This document shows, in pieces, positions 34,115 to 45,505 of a stretch of 64,000 nt of DNA (position 1 is the first letter of the stretch; each line of letters starts with the position of its first letter). The stretch spans positions 124,950,578-125,014,577 of the forward strand of contig NC_081553.1 of NCBI RefSeq assembly GCF_963082655.1, given 5' to 3'. Under the pieces are notes generated by a model, which worked only from the letters and a program-made list of their open reading frames with translations, made no database searches and was not told the origin of the DNA. The position numbers and the translations under genes are program-made. Origin of the DNA: Stomoxys calcitrans (Eukaryota > Arthropoda > Insecta > Diptera > Muscidae).

Positions 34115-35453
34115 TGTATACATGCAAACCACCTATCGCGAAAATCCGGTAAAAAATGCATACCTTATGGCCCATAGCAGCTATACCGTAATATGTTCCG
34201 ATTTGAACCAAATACTAATGAGTACAAGTCATTGTTCAATTGTGTATAACAAAATATTGAACTTTTTAGTTGCTATATCTAAAAATAAGCCGATCTGAAC
34301 CATATATGACACGGATGTCGAAAAGGCTTACATAAGGCACTGTGTCAAATTTCAGTGAAATCGGATTATAAATGCGCCTTTTTTGGAGACAAGACTTTAA
34401 ATCGAGATATAAGTCTATATGGCAGCTATATCCAAATCTGGACCGATTTGAGCCAAGTTGCAGAAAAATGTCGAAGAGCATTACACAAATCAGTGTCCCA
34501 AATATCGGCGGCATCGGAAAATAAACGCGCCTTTTATGGGCTCAAAACTTTAAATCGAGAGATCGGTCTATATGGCAGCTATATCCAAATCTTGATCGAT
34601 CTAAGCCAAATTGCAGAAATATGGCGAGGGGCTTACCTTAACTCACTATCTCAAATCTCGGCGACATTGGACAATAAATGCGCCTTTTATGTACCCAAAA
34701 CCTTAAATCGAGAGATCGGTCTATATGGCAGCTATATCCAAATCTGGACCGATCTATGCCATATTGAAGAAATATGTCCAGGGCGTAACACAACTCACTG
34801 TCCCAAATTTTGGCAAAATAGTAGAATAAATGCGCCTTTTATGGGCCCAAAACCCTAAATCGAGAGATCGGTCTATGTGGCAGCTATTTCCAAATCTGGA
34901 CCGATCTGGGCCAAATTAAAGAAAATTGCGAGTGGCCTAGCACAACTCTCTGTCCCAAACTGCAACGAAATCGGGCAATAAATGCGCATTTTATGGGCCT
35001 AAGACCCTAAATCGGCGGATCGGTCCCTATGACAGCTTTACCCAAATCTGGACCGATCTGGGCCAAATTGAAGAAGTATGTCGAAGGGCCTAACACAACT
35101 CACAGTCCCAAATTTCGGCAAAATCGGATAATAAACGTGGCTTTTATGAGCCTTAGACCCTAAATCGGTGGATCGGTCTAAATGGGGGCTATATCAAGAT
35201 ATAGTCTGATGTAGCCCATCTTCGAACTTAACCTACTTATGGACAAATAAAGATTCTATGCAAAGTTTCAGCTCAATATCTCTTTTTTTTAAGACTGTAG
35301 CGTGATTTCGACAGACAGACGGACGGACATGTCTAGATCGTCTTAGATTTTAACGCTGATCAAGAATATATATACTTTATAGGGTCGGAAATGGATATTT
35401 CGACGTGTTGCAAACGGAATGACAAAATGAATATACTCCCATCCTTCGGTGGT
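34115..35453 (+). repeat. Family B element with five regular 153-bp units
   Basis: The best array in the window: the GGCAGC core falls at 34421, 34574, 34727, 34879 and (as GACAGC) 35031, with spacings of 153, 153, 152 and 152. The left single-copy part is present without its hairpin. The right end carries ACAGACAGACGGACGGACAT (about 35309), GAATATATATACTTTATAGG and CCCATCCTTCGGTGGTGG. The 167-codon forward frame 34355-34858 repeats a GLYGSYIQIWTDL peptide because 153 is a multiple of three; it is not a gene. Confidence 0.85.
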
Positions 35454-35454
35454 G

Positions 35455-36597
35455 GCTAGGGAGGCAGCCTACCCTCAAAACCTACCTACTCAAATGAAAG
35501 GTATTTAAGAGTAGAAAATTTATCTGCTATCCAATTGTCGGACTAAGTGTTTGTGGGACCACCATACCCCCAAAACACCCCTAAATCGGACATATTTAGC
35601 GACCTTGGCAATATGGGACTCAAATGAGAGGTATTTGCTAGTAAAATGTGAATTTGGTATCCAAAAGTGGGACCAAGTTTCTGGGAGCGCACCCCTTCCG
35701 CAAAACACCCCCCAAAACAGGACTTATTTACTGATCATGGCAATATGGGGCTCAAATAAAAGGTATTTATGTGTAGAATACGAATCCGATATCCAAATGT
35801 GGGACCAAGTGTATGGCGGGCCGCCCCTTCTAAAAACAACCTCCAAAGAGGACAAATTCACTACAATCGCAAAATGGGGCTCAAATGAAAGGTCTTTGGA
35901 AGTAAAGCACGAATCTGATATCCATATTCGGGAAAAGTGTGTATGGGTCCACCCCACCACCATTCCCATATGGGGCTGTAATAAGAAGTACTTTAGAGTA
36001 GAACACGAATCTGATATATATTTTCAGGGCCAAGTCACTGAACGGCCGCCTCATCCCCCAAAACACCCCCGAAACCGGTCATGTTTGCCGACTATGGAAA
36101 TATGGGGCTCAAATGAAAAGTACTTGAGAGCAATCCTCGAATCTGATATCAACATTCGGGACCAACTGCCTAGGGGACGTTCCACCCCCATAACAACGCC
36201 AAATGTTTGAGGATGCCTCATCCTATAAACTCCCCTTAAGCCAATGGCAATAGGGGATTTAAATAAATGGTATTTGAGAGAAGAGCACTGTGCTGATATT
36301 TTTTCTGGGCCGAGAGTCTAAGGAATCATGACAATATCGAGATGAAATAAAGGCTTTTAATAATGGAGTATATCTAACACCAAAACGTTAATGAGCCCAA
36401 ACCCTGTGAGCGAATTCATAGACCAGTAAAGATCATATGGAATTCAGATAAAGGCATTTATATTGTTATGCTCTTGCGATATACATAGATTATTTTCGTA
36501 GCGTGATATTTCACTAAAAGCTCTTTAATTGTCCAAAATAAATATTCAAAGGATAATTTTGTTCCATATAAAGTAAAAGAAGGCCCGGTTCAGCAAG
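35455..36597 (+). repeat. Family D array with about 132-bp units
   Basis: ATATGGG-CTCAAATGA blocks fall at 35611, 35743, about 35872, 35968 and 36100, giving a 129-132 bp unit with one shortened copy of about 97 bp. The end has ATATAAAGTAAAAGAAGGCC and CGGTTCAGCAAGT, a degenerate form of the CTAG terminus. The 219-codon forward frame 35551-36210 repeats a RYLxVExESDI peptide because 132 is a multiple of three. It joins the B element directly at 35454. Confidence 0.8.
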
Positions 36598-36599
36598 TT

Positions 36600-37137
36600 T
36601 CATATAAAATAAATTTAGTTGAAGGGCATAATTTTATTCTACATACCAAACTTCTGTCAAACCAGCAAAAATTAAAATTTCTAGGAACCGAACAAGGATG
36701 ATCGAGAGACCGGGTTACATGGTCTCTATCAAGTTATAGACTGATTTAGACCGTATTTGGCACAAGTCGTAACAGAACACTACACACAAAATTCGGACAA
36801 TCGCAAAAAATCGGACAAAAATTGTGACTTCCGTGGGCTTAAGAAGTCAAATCGGGAGATTGGTTTATATGGGAGCTATATTCAAATCTGAACCGACATG
36901 GTCCATTTGAAATCACCAACGACCTACATCAGTATTAAGAATCCGTGGAAAATTTCAAGCGGCTAGCATATGCGTTCGAATCTCGATTTCAACAGACGGA
37001 CATGGCTAGATCGACTCAGGATGTCGAGGCAATCAAGAATATATATACCTTATGAGATCTTAGAAGAATATTTCTAGGTGTTACAAACGGAATGACTAAA
37101 TTAGTATACCCCCATCCTATGGTGGTGGGTATAAAAA
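36600..37137 (+). repeat. Family C element, left truncated
   Basis: AGTTGAAGGGCATAATTTTA, TAGGAACCGAACAAGGATGA and a unit with GGTTTATATGGGAGCTATAT lead to GAATATATATACCTTATGAG. The right end ACCCCCATCCTATGGTGGTG follows, then GGTATAAAAA. The hairpin end is missing. Confidence 0.65.
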
Positions 37138-37171
37138 TTAACTTTTGGAAAAGCCCGATTAAAAGATAAAG

Positions 37172-37300
37172 TGGTGTCAGAGATTTTAGAAACTTGGTGT
37201 CAGAGATTTTAGAATGAGAGCAGAAGATCGAGGCACATGGAACGGTATTCTACGTTCGGCTAGTGGAACAAATGTTCCGTCATAGCCAATTAAAGTAAGT
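37172..37300 (+). mobile_element. RTE-like LINE, extreme 3' end only
   Basis: The reverse complement of this stretch matches the 3' end of the LINEs at 19978 and 57723: GATCGAGGCACATGGAACGG, TCTACGTTCGGCTAGTGGAA and TCATAGCCAATTAAAGTAA. It is a severely 5' truncated copy on the forward strand. GTGTCAGAGATTTTAGAA is present twice in tandem at its left end. Confidence 0.7.
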
Positions 37301-37498
37301 ATGTATATAAGTCACTCTCAGGAACTTTGATAGTAGAATACGAATAATAATCCCAATTTTAGAATAACTTTAATCCAATAAGGTCCTGTGAGGCTTATTT
37401 GGAAAACACATACGATAAACACATATCGTATCTGGGCATCAGCTATCTGAGCATCTCAGCTTCATAACAGAAACATTCAATTTGAAATAGGCACTTTA

Positions 37499-37528
37499 GG
37501 GTGTAGCGAAGCACACCGGCCCAGCTAG
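37499..37528 (+). repeat. Helitron-like 3' terminus ending CTAG
   Basis: GGTGT (37500-37504) pairs with ACACC (37513-37517), followed seven bases later by CTAG (37525-37528) and then T. This matches the canonical Helitron end of a short GC-rich stem, CTRR and insertion before T. The element body upstream was not recognised. Confidence 0.5.
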
Positions 37529-37529
37529 T

Positions 37530-37622
37530 ATACATATATTCATGATCGCCATGATATTTTAAGATCATCTACTCATGTCGGAACGTCTGTTCATCTGTTC
37601 GTCAGTCTGTCGAAAGCACAAA
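37530..37622 (-). repeat. Family A left-end scrap
   Basis: ATATATTCATGATCGCCATG, GATCATCTACTCATGTCGGA and TCAGTCTGTCGAAAGCACA are the microsatellite-bearing part of an A element. The rest is lost. Confidence 0.5.
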
Positions 37623-38400
37623 TAATTCTTCTATTTATTCCAGACTCCTATCGTCGCCTCGATTATACTGCTATAATTTGACCAGTTACTTTCCTTCCAT
37701 TCTCACATCGCCTTGAGATTTATAGCTGCAGTGGCCGGCACATATTCAATCTGTATGTGTATGGGCCGGGTATCTAGAATAGTGTCCAGTGCACTGGTAG
37801 CTATTGTCCTCACCGCCTCCCTTATGCCAAGACATTTTTTCTTCCATCGTTGTCTAGCCAACTACAGAGGCACAAGTTAGTATTGGTCTAATCACACTTC
37901 TGTAGAGCCAGTGGACTGATCCGGATCCCTCCCTCACACAAGTTCTATAGCATCGTCTGGTAGGTTCTGAACCCTTTTGGGTTCAAATCCGTTCTTAGTC
38001 AGAATGTGAATAGGTTATTTGTGATGGTCACGCTTGGGAGTGGCGATAAAATGCCCCCCCTGTGATGTGACCTGCGCTAACTTATCCATTATTTTTATGT
38101 CACAAGTTTCCACCTGTTCCTAAGCACATCGTTTATTAGGTCTCTAAGGACCCGGTAATGGTCAAAGGATTGTATCAGCATGTCGGTTCTCGCTCTATTA
38201 AAGCCCCTTCGATGTCAATGCATACCGCCATAGTGTATATCTTGACATCGAAAGATTCTTCTATTTGTGTGGGCGGTCTCCACCGATCTCCCCTTTACAT
38301 TGACATGCTGCTTGTATCTAAGCAGTTCACTGGATCTTCTACTCTATATCGTTGCATTCACAATACGCTCTATGTTTATGATTAGAAATGTGGTTTATAA
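37623..38400 (-). pseudogene. LINE reverse transcriptase relic
   Basis: Diverged relative of the LINE at 17.7-18.2 kb on the reverse strand. AGTATTGGTCTAATCACACT and CTGTAGAGCCAGTGGACT correspond to its R-P-T-L-T-Y and W-L-Y-R-S region. At 38230-38180 the reverse complement gives DIEGALIERENRHADTI, resembling the catalytic F-x-D-I-x-G-A-F motif. It has many stops. Confidence 0.55.
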
Positions 38401-38413
38401 AAAGGCCTCCTTA

Positions 38414-38604
38414 TTTTATACCCTCCACCATAGAATGGGGGTATATTAATTTCGTCATTCTGTTTGTAACACCTCGAAATATGCATCTAAGACCCCATAA
38501 AGAATATATATTCTTGATCGTCATGACATTTTAAGGTGATCTAGTCATGTCCGTCCGCCTCTCCGCCTCTCCGACTGTCCGTCTCTCTGTCGAAAACACG
38601 CTAA
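38414..38604 (-). repeat. Family A left end, fused to family D
   Basis: TTTTATACCCTCCACCATAG, GAATATATATTCTTGATCGT and a variant tetranucleotide tract (CCGTCCGCCTCTCCGCCTCT) run to ACGCTAACTTTCGAAGAG. The sequence then changes to the start of a D element within a few bases. Confidence 0.7.
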
Positions 38605-39660
38605 CTTTCGAAGAGCAAACGGCTGAACCGATTTTCACGAAATTTGTACAGATGGTAGAGTTTGAAAATAGGGTACTACATTTTTTGATATCCGAAGGGG
38701 GGTGGACCCTCCCCCAAACCCCAATTTTCAAAAACGCTAGATCTCGGAGATGTGTGCATCGATTTAAACGAATTTCTGTATGCCACCTTATGGTACCCCA
38801 AAAACACGAAATTGGTAAAAAATTTTGGTGTCAAATAATCGGGGGGACGGCCCATTCCAAAACCCACCCGAAAGGACATATGCACTAATTGGGACAATAT
38901 GGGTATCAAATAAAAGGTATTTAAGAGTAGAGTACGAAGTAGGAATACAAATTTCACTCTTAAGTTTCCCACCCCAAAAAAGCCCCAAAAGGACACTTTC
39001 ACCGATTTGGGCATAATGGGTATCAAATGAAAGGTATTTGAGAGTAGAGTAATATGGTTATCAAATAAATGGTATTAAAAATAAGAATACAAATCTGAGA
39101 CATAAAAGTATTTTTTGGTGTCTGAGTGCCCTCCACACCATCCAAAAACCCCCAGCATGACAAATTTACCGATTGGTAAAATATGTGTATCAAATGAAAC
39201 CTATTTAAAGGTAAAGTCCAATGCTTATATAAAAATTAATTCTTTGGTGTCTGAGGCGCCTCCCCACCACCCAAAAGCCCTCAACAGGACATTTTTACCA
39301 ATTGGGACAATATGGATATTAAACGAAAGATATTTAGAAACTGAGTACACATCTGTTATAAGAATTTAGTCCAAGGTGTCTAGGGGGCCTCCCCAAATCA
39401 AAAAACCACCAAAACGGACATAAAAAAGGGTATCGAATCTTTGGGACTTGACAACGAATCTGGCACGCACAATTAGGACAGAGTCTGAGACCGATCCACC
39501 CACTTAATATCCTTCAATAGGACCTTTCTTTAGCCAATTAAAAGAAAGGTCTATGACAGTATATTTCGAATTTAATGTTGGTATAAGAATTCAAGTATTT
39601 GGGTCACATCCTACCGTTCAGCAGGACAGTAGATCGCGACATTAAAGACTCAAATAAATT
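38605..39660 (+). repeat. Family D array with about 129-bp units
   Basis: Begins AACGGCTGAACCGATTTTCA, as at 22630, then GGGGTGGACCCTCCCCCAAA. GGTGTCTGAG-type blocks fall at 39117, 39245 and 39375, giving a unit of 128-130 bp. The right terminus was not found. Open frames here come from the repeat. Confidence 0.7.
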
Positions 39661-39949
39661 GTCGTTTGGCTCTTAGCGTCGGGGGCCGACACTCTCCTCC
39701 TAATAAATGCAACGCCAAACTATCATGTAGGATGACTGAGAATATATTGTACTTAATGAAAGGACGTGTCACAGGGCAAACCCCCTCCCCTATCCTACCA
39801 AAAAAAAGGAATTAAGAATAATATATGAATAATATGAAATAATATATTAAGCCCGTTCAGGATAGAATAGGACAGAAAGGTCTTTGGTAGTAAAGAACCC
39901 TTTTTACCCTCATATTGGGATGAACACAGGAGGATCTGTTGATCTTTAA
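39661..39949. other. No gene seen
   Basis: Low-copy DNA between a D array and a SINE fragment; possibly decayed D sequence. Confidence 0.35.
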
Positions 39950-40105
39950 GATGCCATGCCGTTCGGATTCGGCTATAAAAGGAGGCCGCTTATTATTGAG
40001 TTTAAAACTTGGATCCGACTGCACTTATTGATAGAAGATTGATAGAGAAATTTGCCCCTTTTGCTTAGTGAAATGTTTATTGAAAAATTTATTGTTTGTT
40101 TGTAA
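39950..40105 (+). mobile_element. tRNA-related SINE fragment (3' half)
   Basis: GCCGTTCGGATTCGGCTATA, AAAGGAGGCCGCTTATTATT, ACTGCACTTATTGATAGAAG and TTTGCCCCTTTTGCTTAGTG match the 3' half of the SINE at 4020-4335 in forward orientation. The tRNA-like head is missing. Confidence 0.65.
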
Positions 40106-40490
40106 GTACGTGAGTGGCCCCCACCCTGCATACCCCTCAAACTGGACATATTTGTGGATTATGGCAAAAAGGGGCTCAAATCTGTGTCTGTTTCATGACC
40201 AAGTGTTTCAGGAACGCCTCACCTCATAAACTCCCCCTAAACCACACATTTATACCGACTATAGCAATATGTAGCTCCAATGTGATTTTCGGGAGTGGAG
40301 TATGAATCTGATATCAACTTTTGAAGCAAAGTGTTTGGCTACTCCAATACACCACCAATTCACCATACCGGGTATATTCACCGACCATAGCAATATACAG
40401 CTCCAATGAAAGGTATTTGGGAAAAGAACACCAATATAATATCCACATTGGCGCGAAATATCTCAAAGGCAGTACCAGCACAAAATGACT
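40106..40490 (+). repeat. Family D fragment
   Basis: CCCCTCAAACTGGACATATT, GCAAAAAGGGGCTCAAATCT and repeated ACCGAC-ATAGCAATAT blocks match D units. No ends are present. Confidence 0.5.
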
Positions 40491-40495
40491 TATTT

Positions 40496-41075
40496 CCTGA
40501 CGTGACCGTAGCTGCCATATAAACCGATCTTGAAACTTGACTTCTTGAGCCGCTGAAGGCCACAATTCTTATCCGATCTGAAATTTTGCATGAAATGTTT
40601 TGCTACGACTTCCAATAACTGTGCTAAGTATGGCGCAAATCGGTAAATAACCTGACATAGCTGTCATATAAATCTTGACTTCTTCAGCCTCTAGAGGGCG
40701 CAATTCTTATCCGATGTGTCAGAAATTTTATACAACGACTTCTCCCATGACCTTGTGTCAACTATGGTCTGAATCGATCTATAGCTTGATACAGCTCCCA
40801 TATAAACCGACCTCCCGATTTTGCTTCTTGAGCCCCTACAAGGCGGAATTCTCATCCGAATGAACTAAAATATTGCACAATGAGTTCTACAATGTCCAGC
40901 ATTCAATTCATTTATGGTCCGAATCGGACTATAACTTGATATAGCTCCAATAGCATAACAGTTCTTATTCATTATTCTTTGTTTGCCTTAAAAGAAATAC
41001 CGCGCAAAGAACTCGACAAATGCGATCCATGGTGGGGGGTTTATAAGATTCGGCCCGGCCGAATCTCTTTTCATT
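40496..41075 (-). repeat. Family A element, hairpin end kept
   Basis: Units with GCCATATAAACCGATCTTG and CTTCTTGAGCC blocks end in ATTATTCTTTGTTTGCCTTA, AACTCGACAAATGCGATCCA, hairpin TTCGGCCCGGCCGAA (41049-41063) and TCTCTTTTCATTACT. The hairpin here is perfect with a single unpaired centre. The left end is truncated. Confidence 0.75.
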
Positions 41076-41194
41076 ACTATCTCAAGTTGCCCATAACGGA
41101 TGATGTGAATTTTGCACTTTGTATATTGGTAAGACTTCTAACAGGCACGACAAGAAAGTTTTATATCTGTACATTACTTTTCTTTTTTGAAAAA

Positions 41195-41265
41195 GTCATT
41201 CAATAACTTGTGAAATGCGATCCATTGTAGCTGGGCCGAATCTTGTATACCCTCAATATTTACTG
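41195..41265 (-). repeat. Family A hairpin-end scrap
   Basis: AACTTGTGAAATGCGATCCA and GCTGGGCCGAATCTTGTATA are a decayed A terminus. Confidence 0.5.
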
Positions 41266-42424
41266 TATTTTCTTTGACTACTATTTAACATCCCAAAGTT
41301 GTTCATTTTTGTGTTTCTCAAACAGACTTTAATACTTCTCAGCTTGTTAGTACTGATCGCAGACTTTTTTCCACAATTTAAAAATAGCAGCTATTCAAGA
41401 ACCACTTTAAACTGTCACAAACTGTTATGACCTGTTTTTGTCAATTTAAAATATGGCAACTTTAACGTGTTATTTTCAAGGTTTCCAGCTTCCACACCGG
41501 ACAAGCTGAAAAATACCCAATTTATTTTTGTTCACCATCACCAAACTACAATGAAATATCTACTTCTCCTTTCAACTCGAAACAAAAAACGACGAATGAA
41601 ATGTTGATGTCTTTTTAGCGGTTTGTTTGGCAGTTTTGCCGAATCGTCGCCTCTCTTCTTTTAATGATCGCAACGACTTCATCTTTTTCATTACCATCGG
41701 CATTTTATCGTCTTCTTCTGTGGCTGTGGCTTCTTCTTCTCTTACATTGACCATTGGCCACAAAAGGTGCGTATTTGTGGGGCTATGGTCATTTATATTG
41801 GCCGATCATAAAATGAATGAACAGAGCCCTCTCGCCTGCATTTCAGATTTTTGTTTATAAAGCTAAGTAATAGTTTTGATTAGCATTTAGTTGATTTTTG
41901 ATTGTCAATCGCGCTACACAGACGGTGTGAGGAGTCATAAAAGAGTTGTGGGTCTTTTTATCGTTGACATAACTTTCTGGAGTTTTCGGCATTCATTAAC
42001 TTCGATTTTGCTTCGATATTCAAAATTAACGAAATGCGTGCTTTTATAGTAAGTGATAATGATAGTATGCTTTATCAAAGTGATGTTGTATAATAACTCA
42101 AAATGAGTATCATATCATTAAATAAAATGATTTGTGGATTTAATTTGGTGAAAAGGAGTTTTCGGAACTTAAAAACTGATTGTCAATGAACTGTGTTAAA
42201 CGACCATTTGGTCTTGATTTGCTAGAAATGGACATTAAAAACTTATTTTTACAAAAAAGTGGAGTGATAATGTAAATAAGCACATTGTCAGTGGTGGAAA
42301 TCCAAACTGTATTGACGTTGTGATTGGAACGCTTTATCTGTGATTCTTCAAAACATTTGAATAGATGAAAAATAACGGGTCAATGTACATCATGTACTGG
42401 TTAGTGTTATAAATAATCCGAAAT
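41266..42424. other. Low-copy DNA, no gene recognised
   Basis: About 1.16 kb. CTTCTTCTG-type low complexity at 41700-41745 produces open frames on both strands (reverse frame glutamate/lysine-rich, 41572-41763). I treat these as composition effects. No repeat family of the window is found here. Confidence 0.4.
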
Positions 42425-43866
42425 AAGTAAGAGCGTGCTAAGTTCGGCCGGGCCGAATCTTATATACCCTCCACCATGGATCGCATTTGTCGAGTTCTAT
42501 GCGCGTTATCTCTTTTAAGGCAAACAAAGAATAATGAATGAGAAATGTTATGCTGTTGGAGCTATATTAAGTTATAGTCCGATTCGGACCATTATTGAAT
42601 TAAATGCTGAACATTGTAGAAGTTATTGTGTAATATTTCACTTCATTCGGATAAGAATTGAGCCTTGTAGGGGCTCAAGAAGCAAAATCGGGAGATCGGT
42701 TTATATGGGAGCTGTATCAAGCTATAGATCGATTCAGACCATATTGGACACGTATGTTGAAGGTCATGGGAGAAGCCGTTGTACAAAATTTCTGCCAAAT
42801 CGGATAAGAATTCCGCCCTCTAGAGGCTCAAGAAATCAAGATTCCAGAACGGTTTATATGGCAGCTATATCAGGTTATGTACCGATTTGCGCTATACTTA
42901 TTATTGGGTTGCCCAAAAAGTAATTGCGGATTTTTTAAAAGAAAGTAAATGCATTTTTAATAAAACTTAGAATGAACTTTAATCAAATATACTTTTTTTA
43001 CACTTTTTTTCTAAAGCAAGCTAAAAGTAACAGCTGATAACTGACAGAAGAAAGAATGCAATTACAGAGTCACAAGCTGTGAAAAAATTTGTCAACGCCG
43101 ACTATATGAAAAATCCGCAATTACTTTTTGGGCAACCCAATACATTTATTGGAAGTTACAACAAAACACTTCATGCAAAATTTCAGCCAAATCGAATGAA
43201 ATTGCGTCGATCAGCAGCTCAAGAAGTCAAAATCCAAGATCGGTTTATATGGCAGCTATATTAAGCTATGAACCGATTTGAATCATACTTAGCACAGTTG
43301 TTGAAAGTGATATCAAAACACCACGTGCAAAATTACAGCCAGATCGGATAAGAATTGCGCCGCCTAAAAGCTGAAGAACTTAAGACCCCAGATCGGTTTA
43401 TATGGCAGCTATATCAGGTTATAATCCAATTTGAACCATACGTAGCACAGTTGTTGAAAGTTATATCAACACACCACCTTCAAAATTTCAGTCAAATCGG
43501 AAGAGAATTGCGCCCTCTGGAGGCTCAAGAAGTCAATACCTAAGATCGGTTTATATGGCAGCTGTATCAAAACATGGATCGATTTGGCCCTTTTACAATC
43601 CCAACCGACCTACACTAATAAAAAGTATTTGTGCGAAATTTCAAGCTGTTAGCTTTACTTCTACGAATGTTAGAGTGCTTTCGACAGACAGACGGACGGA
43701 CGGACGGACGGATGGACATACGGACGGACATTGCTAGATCGACTTATAAAATGTCGCGTAGATCGAGAAAATATATACTTTATGGGGTCTTAGACGCATA
43801 TTTCGAGGTGTTACAAGCAGAAAGACGAAATAAGTATACCCACATCCTATGGTGGAGGGTATAAAA
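42425..43866 (+). repeat. Complete family A element with nested MITE
   Basis: Reference copy for family A. Outer end AAGAGCGTGCTAAG, hairpin TTCGGCCGGGCCGAA at 42443-42457, inverted repeat ATACCCTCCACCAT at 42464-42477. The interior units carry CTCTAGAGGCTCAAGAAATC-like blocks, and a MITE sits at 42904-43140. Then come ACAGACAGACGGACGGACGG (about 43684) and the exact complement ATGGTGGAGGGTAT at 43849-43862. The 3' stem-loop, subterminal inverted repeats and central tandem repeats are the layout of DINE-1-type non-autonomous helentrons. No coding capacity. Confidence 0.85.
42904..43140 (-). mobile_element. 237-bp mariner-derived MITE, copy 2
   Basis: Ends TTGGGTTGCCCAAAAAGTAA and TTACTTTTTGGGCAACCCAA, flanked by TA at 42902-42903 and 43141-43142. 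By eye it is nearly identical to the reverse complement of 22343-22579 and is the same length. It lies inside an A element, so its insertion is younger than that element. Confidence 0.92.
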
Positions 43867-44429
43867 AGAGAAATATATTCCATTAACAGATATCGGGTTG
43901 CAGTTATAGATTTATCCAATTGTGAACTTAATTGAACTCGTTTATGGTAAGGAGTCATTGGAGCTAACGGAATTGAACAATCGGATCAATACAAACGAAA
44001 TCTATGCTGTTGTACGGAATATAGTTGTTGCATTTGTTCTTATAATGGAAGATACCTAGACACCTTAATGGTTCCCAATGATCAAAAGTAATATTTACAG
44101 AACGATTTTTATAAAACTTAACCTGGTTTGGCAACTCTATTTGAAATTGTTAATTGCGGATACAGAAATACCGAAATATTCCACAGATAACAATGTCATT
44201 CTCCACAATAATAGTGCCGGTATTTGAGGTATAATATTTCTCCACTGAATAGTTTTGCTGGGCCCGATTATCATCAAGCTTAAACTTTGGAAGGCCATAT
44301 CTCTTGATATGAGATTTATTTAAGAGGTTTCGAAATGCGGTACGATTTTCCACCACGTGCTGCAAATGTTATGCGTAATTTCCGGTTTTATAAATCACGC
44401 TAGAAAACTGTTTGTTAGCAACCGCTCTA
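43867..44429. other. No gene recognised
   Basis: Low-copy DNA. A reverse-strand 71-codon frame (44150-44365) has no recognised family. Confidence 0.35.
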
Positions 44430-45505
44430 AGCTCTATGACCCATAGCAGTTATATCAAAATATGTTCCGATTTGAACCAAATATTAATTAGTACAGTAGC
44501 TACATCTAAAAATAAACCGATGTGAACAATAAACGACACGGATGTTGAAAGGCCTAACATAAGTCATTGTGTCAAATTTCAGTCAAATCCGATTATAAAT
44601 GCGCCTTTAAATCGAGGTATCGCTCAATATGGCAGCTGTATCCAAACTTGGACCGATTTGGGCCCAATTGAAGAAGGACGTCGAAGAGCCTAACTAAGCT
44701 CACTGTCCCAAATTTTGGCGACATCTGCCAATAAATGCGCCCTTTATGGGCCTAAAACCTTAAATCAAGATATCGGTCTAAATGGCAGCTATATCTAAAT
44801 CTGAACCGATCTAGGACAAATTGAAGAAAGGTGTCGAAAGGCCTACGACAACTCACTGTTCCAAATATAATCAAAATCGGATAATAAATGTGGCTTTTAT
44901 GGGCCTAAGACCCTAATTCGGAGGATCGGTCTATATGGCAGCTATATCCAAATCTGGACCGATCTGATCCAAATTAAAGAGAGATATTGAAGGGCCTAAC
45001 ACAACTCACTGCCCCAAGTTTCGGCGACAACGGACAATAAATGCGCCATTTATGGGCCCAAAACCTTAAATGGAGAGATCGGTCTATATGACAGCTACAT
45101 CCAAATCTGAACCGATCTAGGTCAAATTAAACAAGGATGTCGAGGGGCCTAACACAACTCACTGTCCCAAATTTTAGCAAAATCGGATAATAAATGTGGC
45201 TTTTATGGGCCTAAGACCCTAAATCGGCGGATCGGTGTATATGGGGGCTATATCAAGATCTTCGAATTTAACCTGATTATGGACAAAAAATCGGTTCAAA
45301 TATTCAGCTCAATATCTCTATTTTTAAGGACTGTAGCGTGATTGTAGCAGACAGACGGACAGTCATGGCTGAATCGTTTTAAATTCTTATGCTAATCAAG
45401 AATATATTTATATACTTTATAGGGTAGCAAATGGATATTTCGATGTGTTGCACACGGAATAACAAAATGAATATACCCCCATTCTTCGGTGGTGGGTATA
45501 AAAAT
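44430..45505 (+). repeat. Family B element, left truncated
   Basis: About four 150-bp units with GGTCTATATGGCAGCTATAT cores, then CTATATCAAGATCTTCGAAT and the right end CCCATTCTTCGGTGGTGGGT. The tetranucleotide tract is reduced to GACAGACGGACAG (about 45351). Confidence 0.75.

Noticed and set aside
34421..35036. Regular direct repeats resembling a CRISPR array
   Set aside because: The whole 153-bp unit is repeated with drift; there is no short repeat with unique spacers, and the genome is eukaryotic.
35551..36210. 219-codon forward open frame
   Set aside because: It follows the 132-bp period of the D array, repeats one peptide, and the opposite strand is open as well. No start context or known domain.
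41572..41763. Glutamate/lysine-rich reverse frame that looks like a nuclear protein
   Set aside because: Arises from CTTCTTCTG low complexity; no conserved domain or start context.
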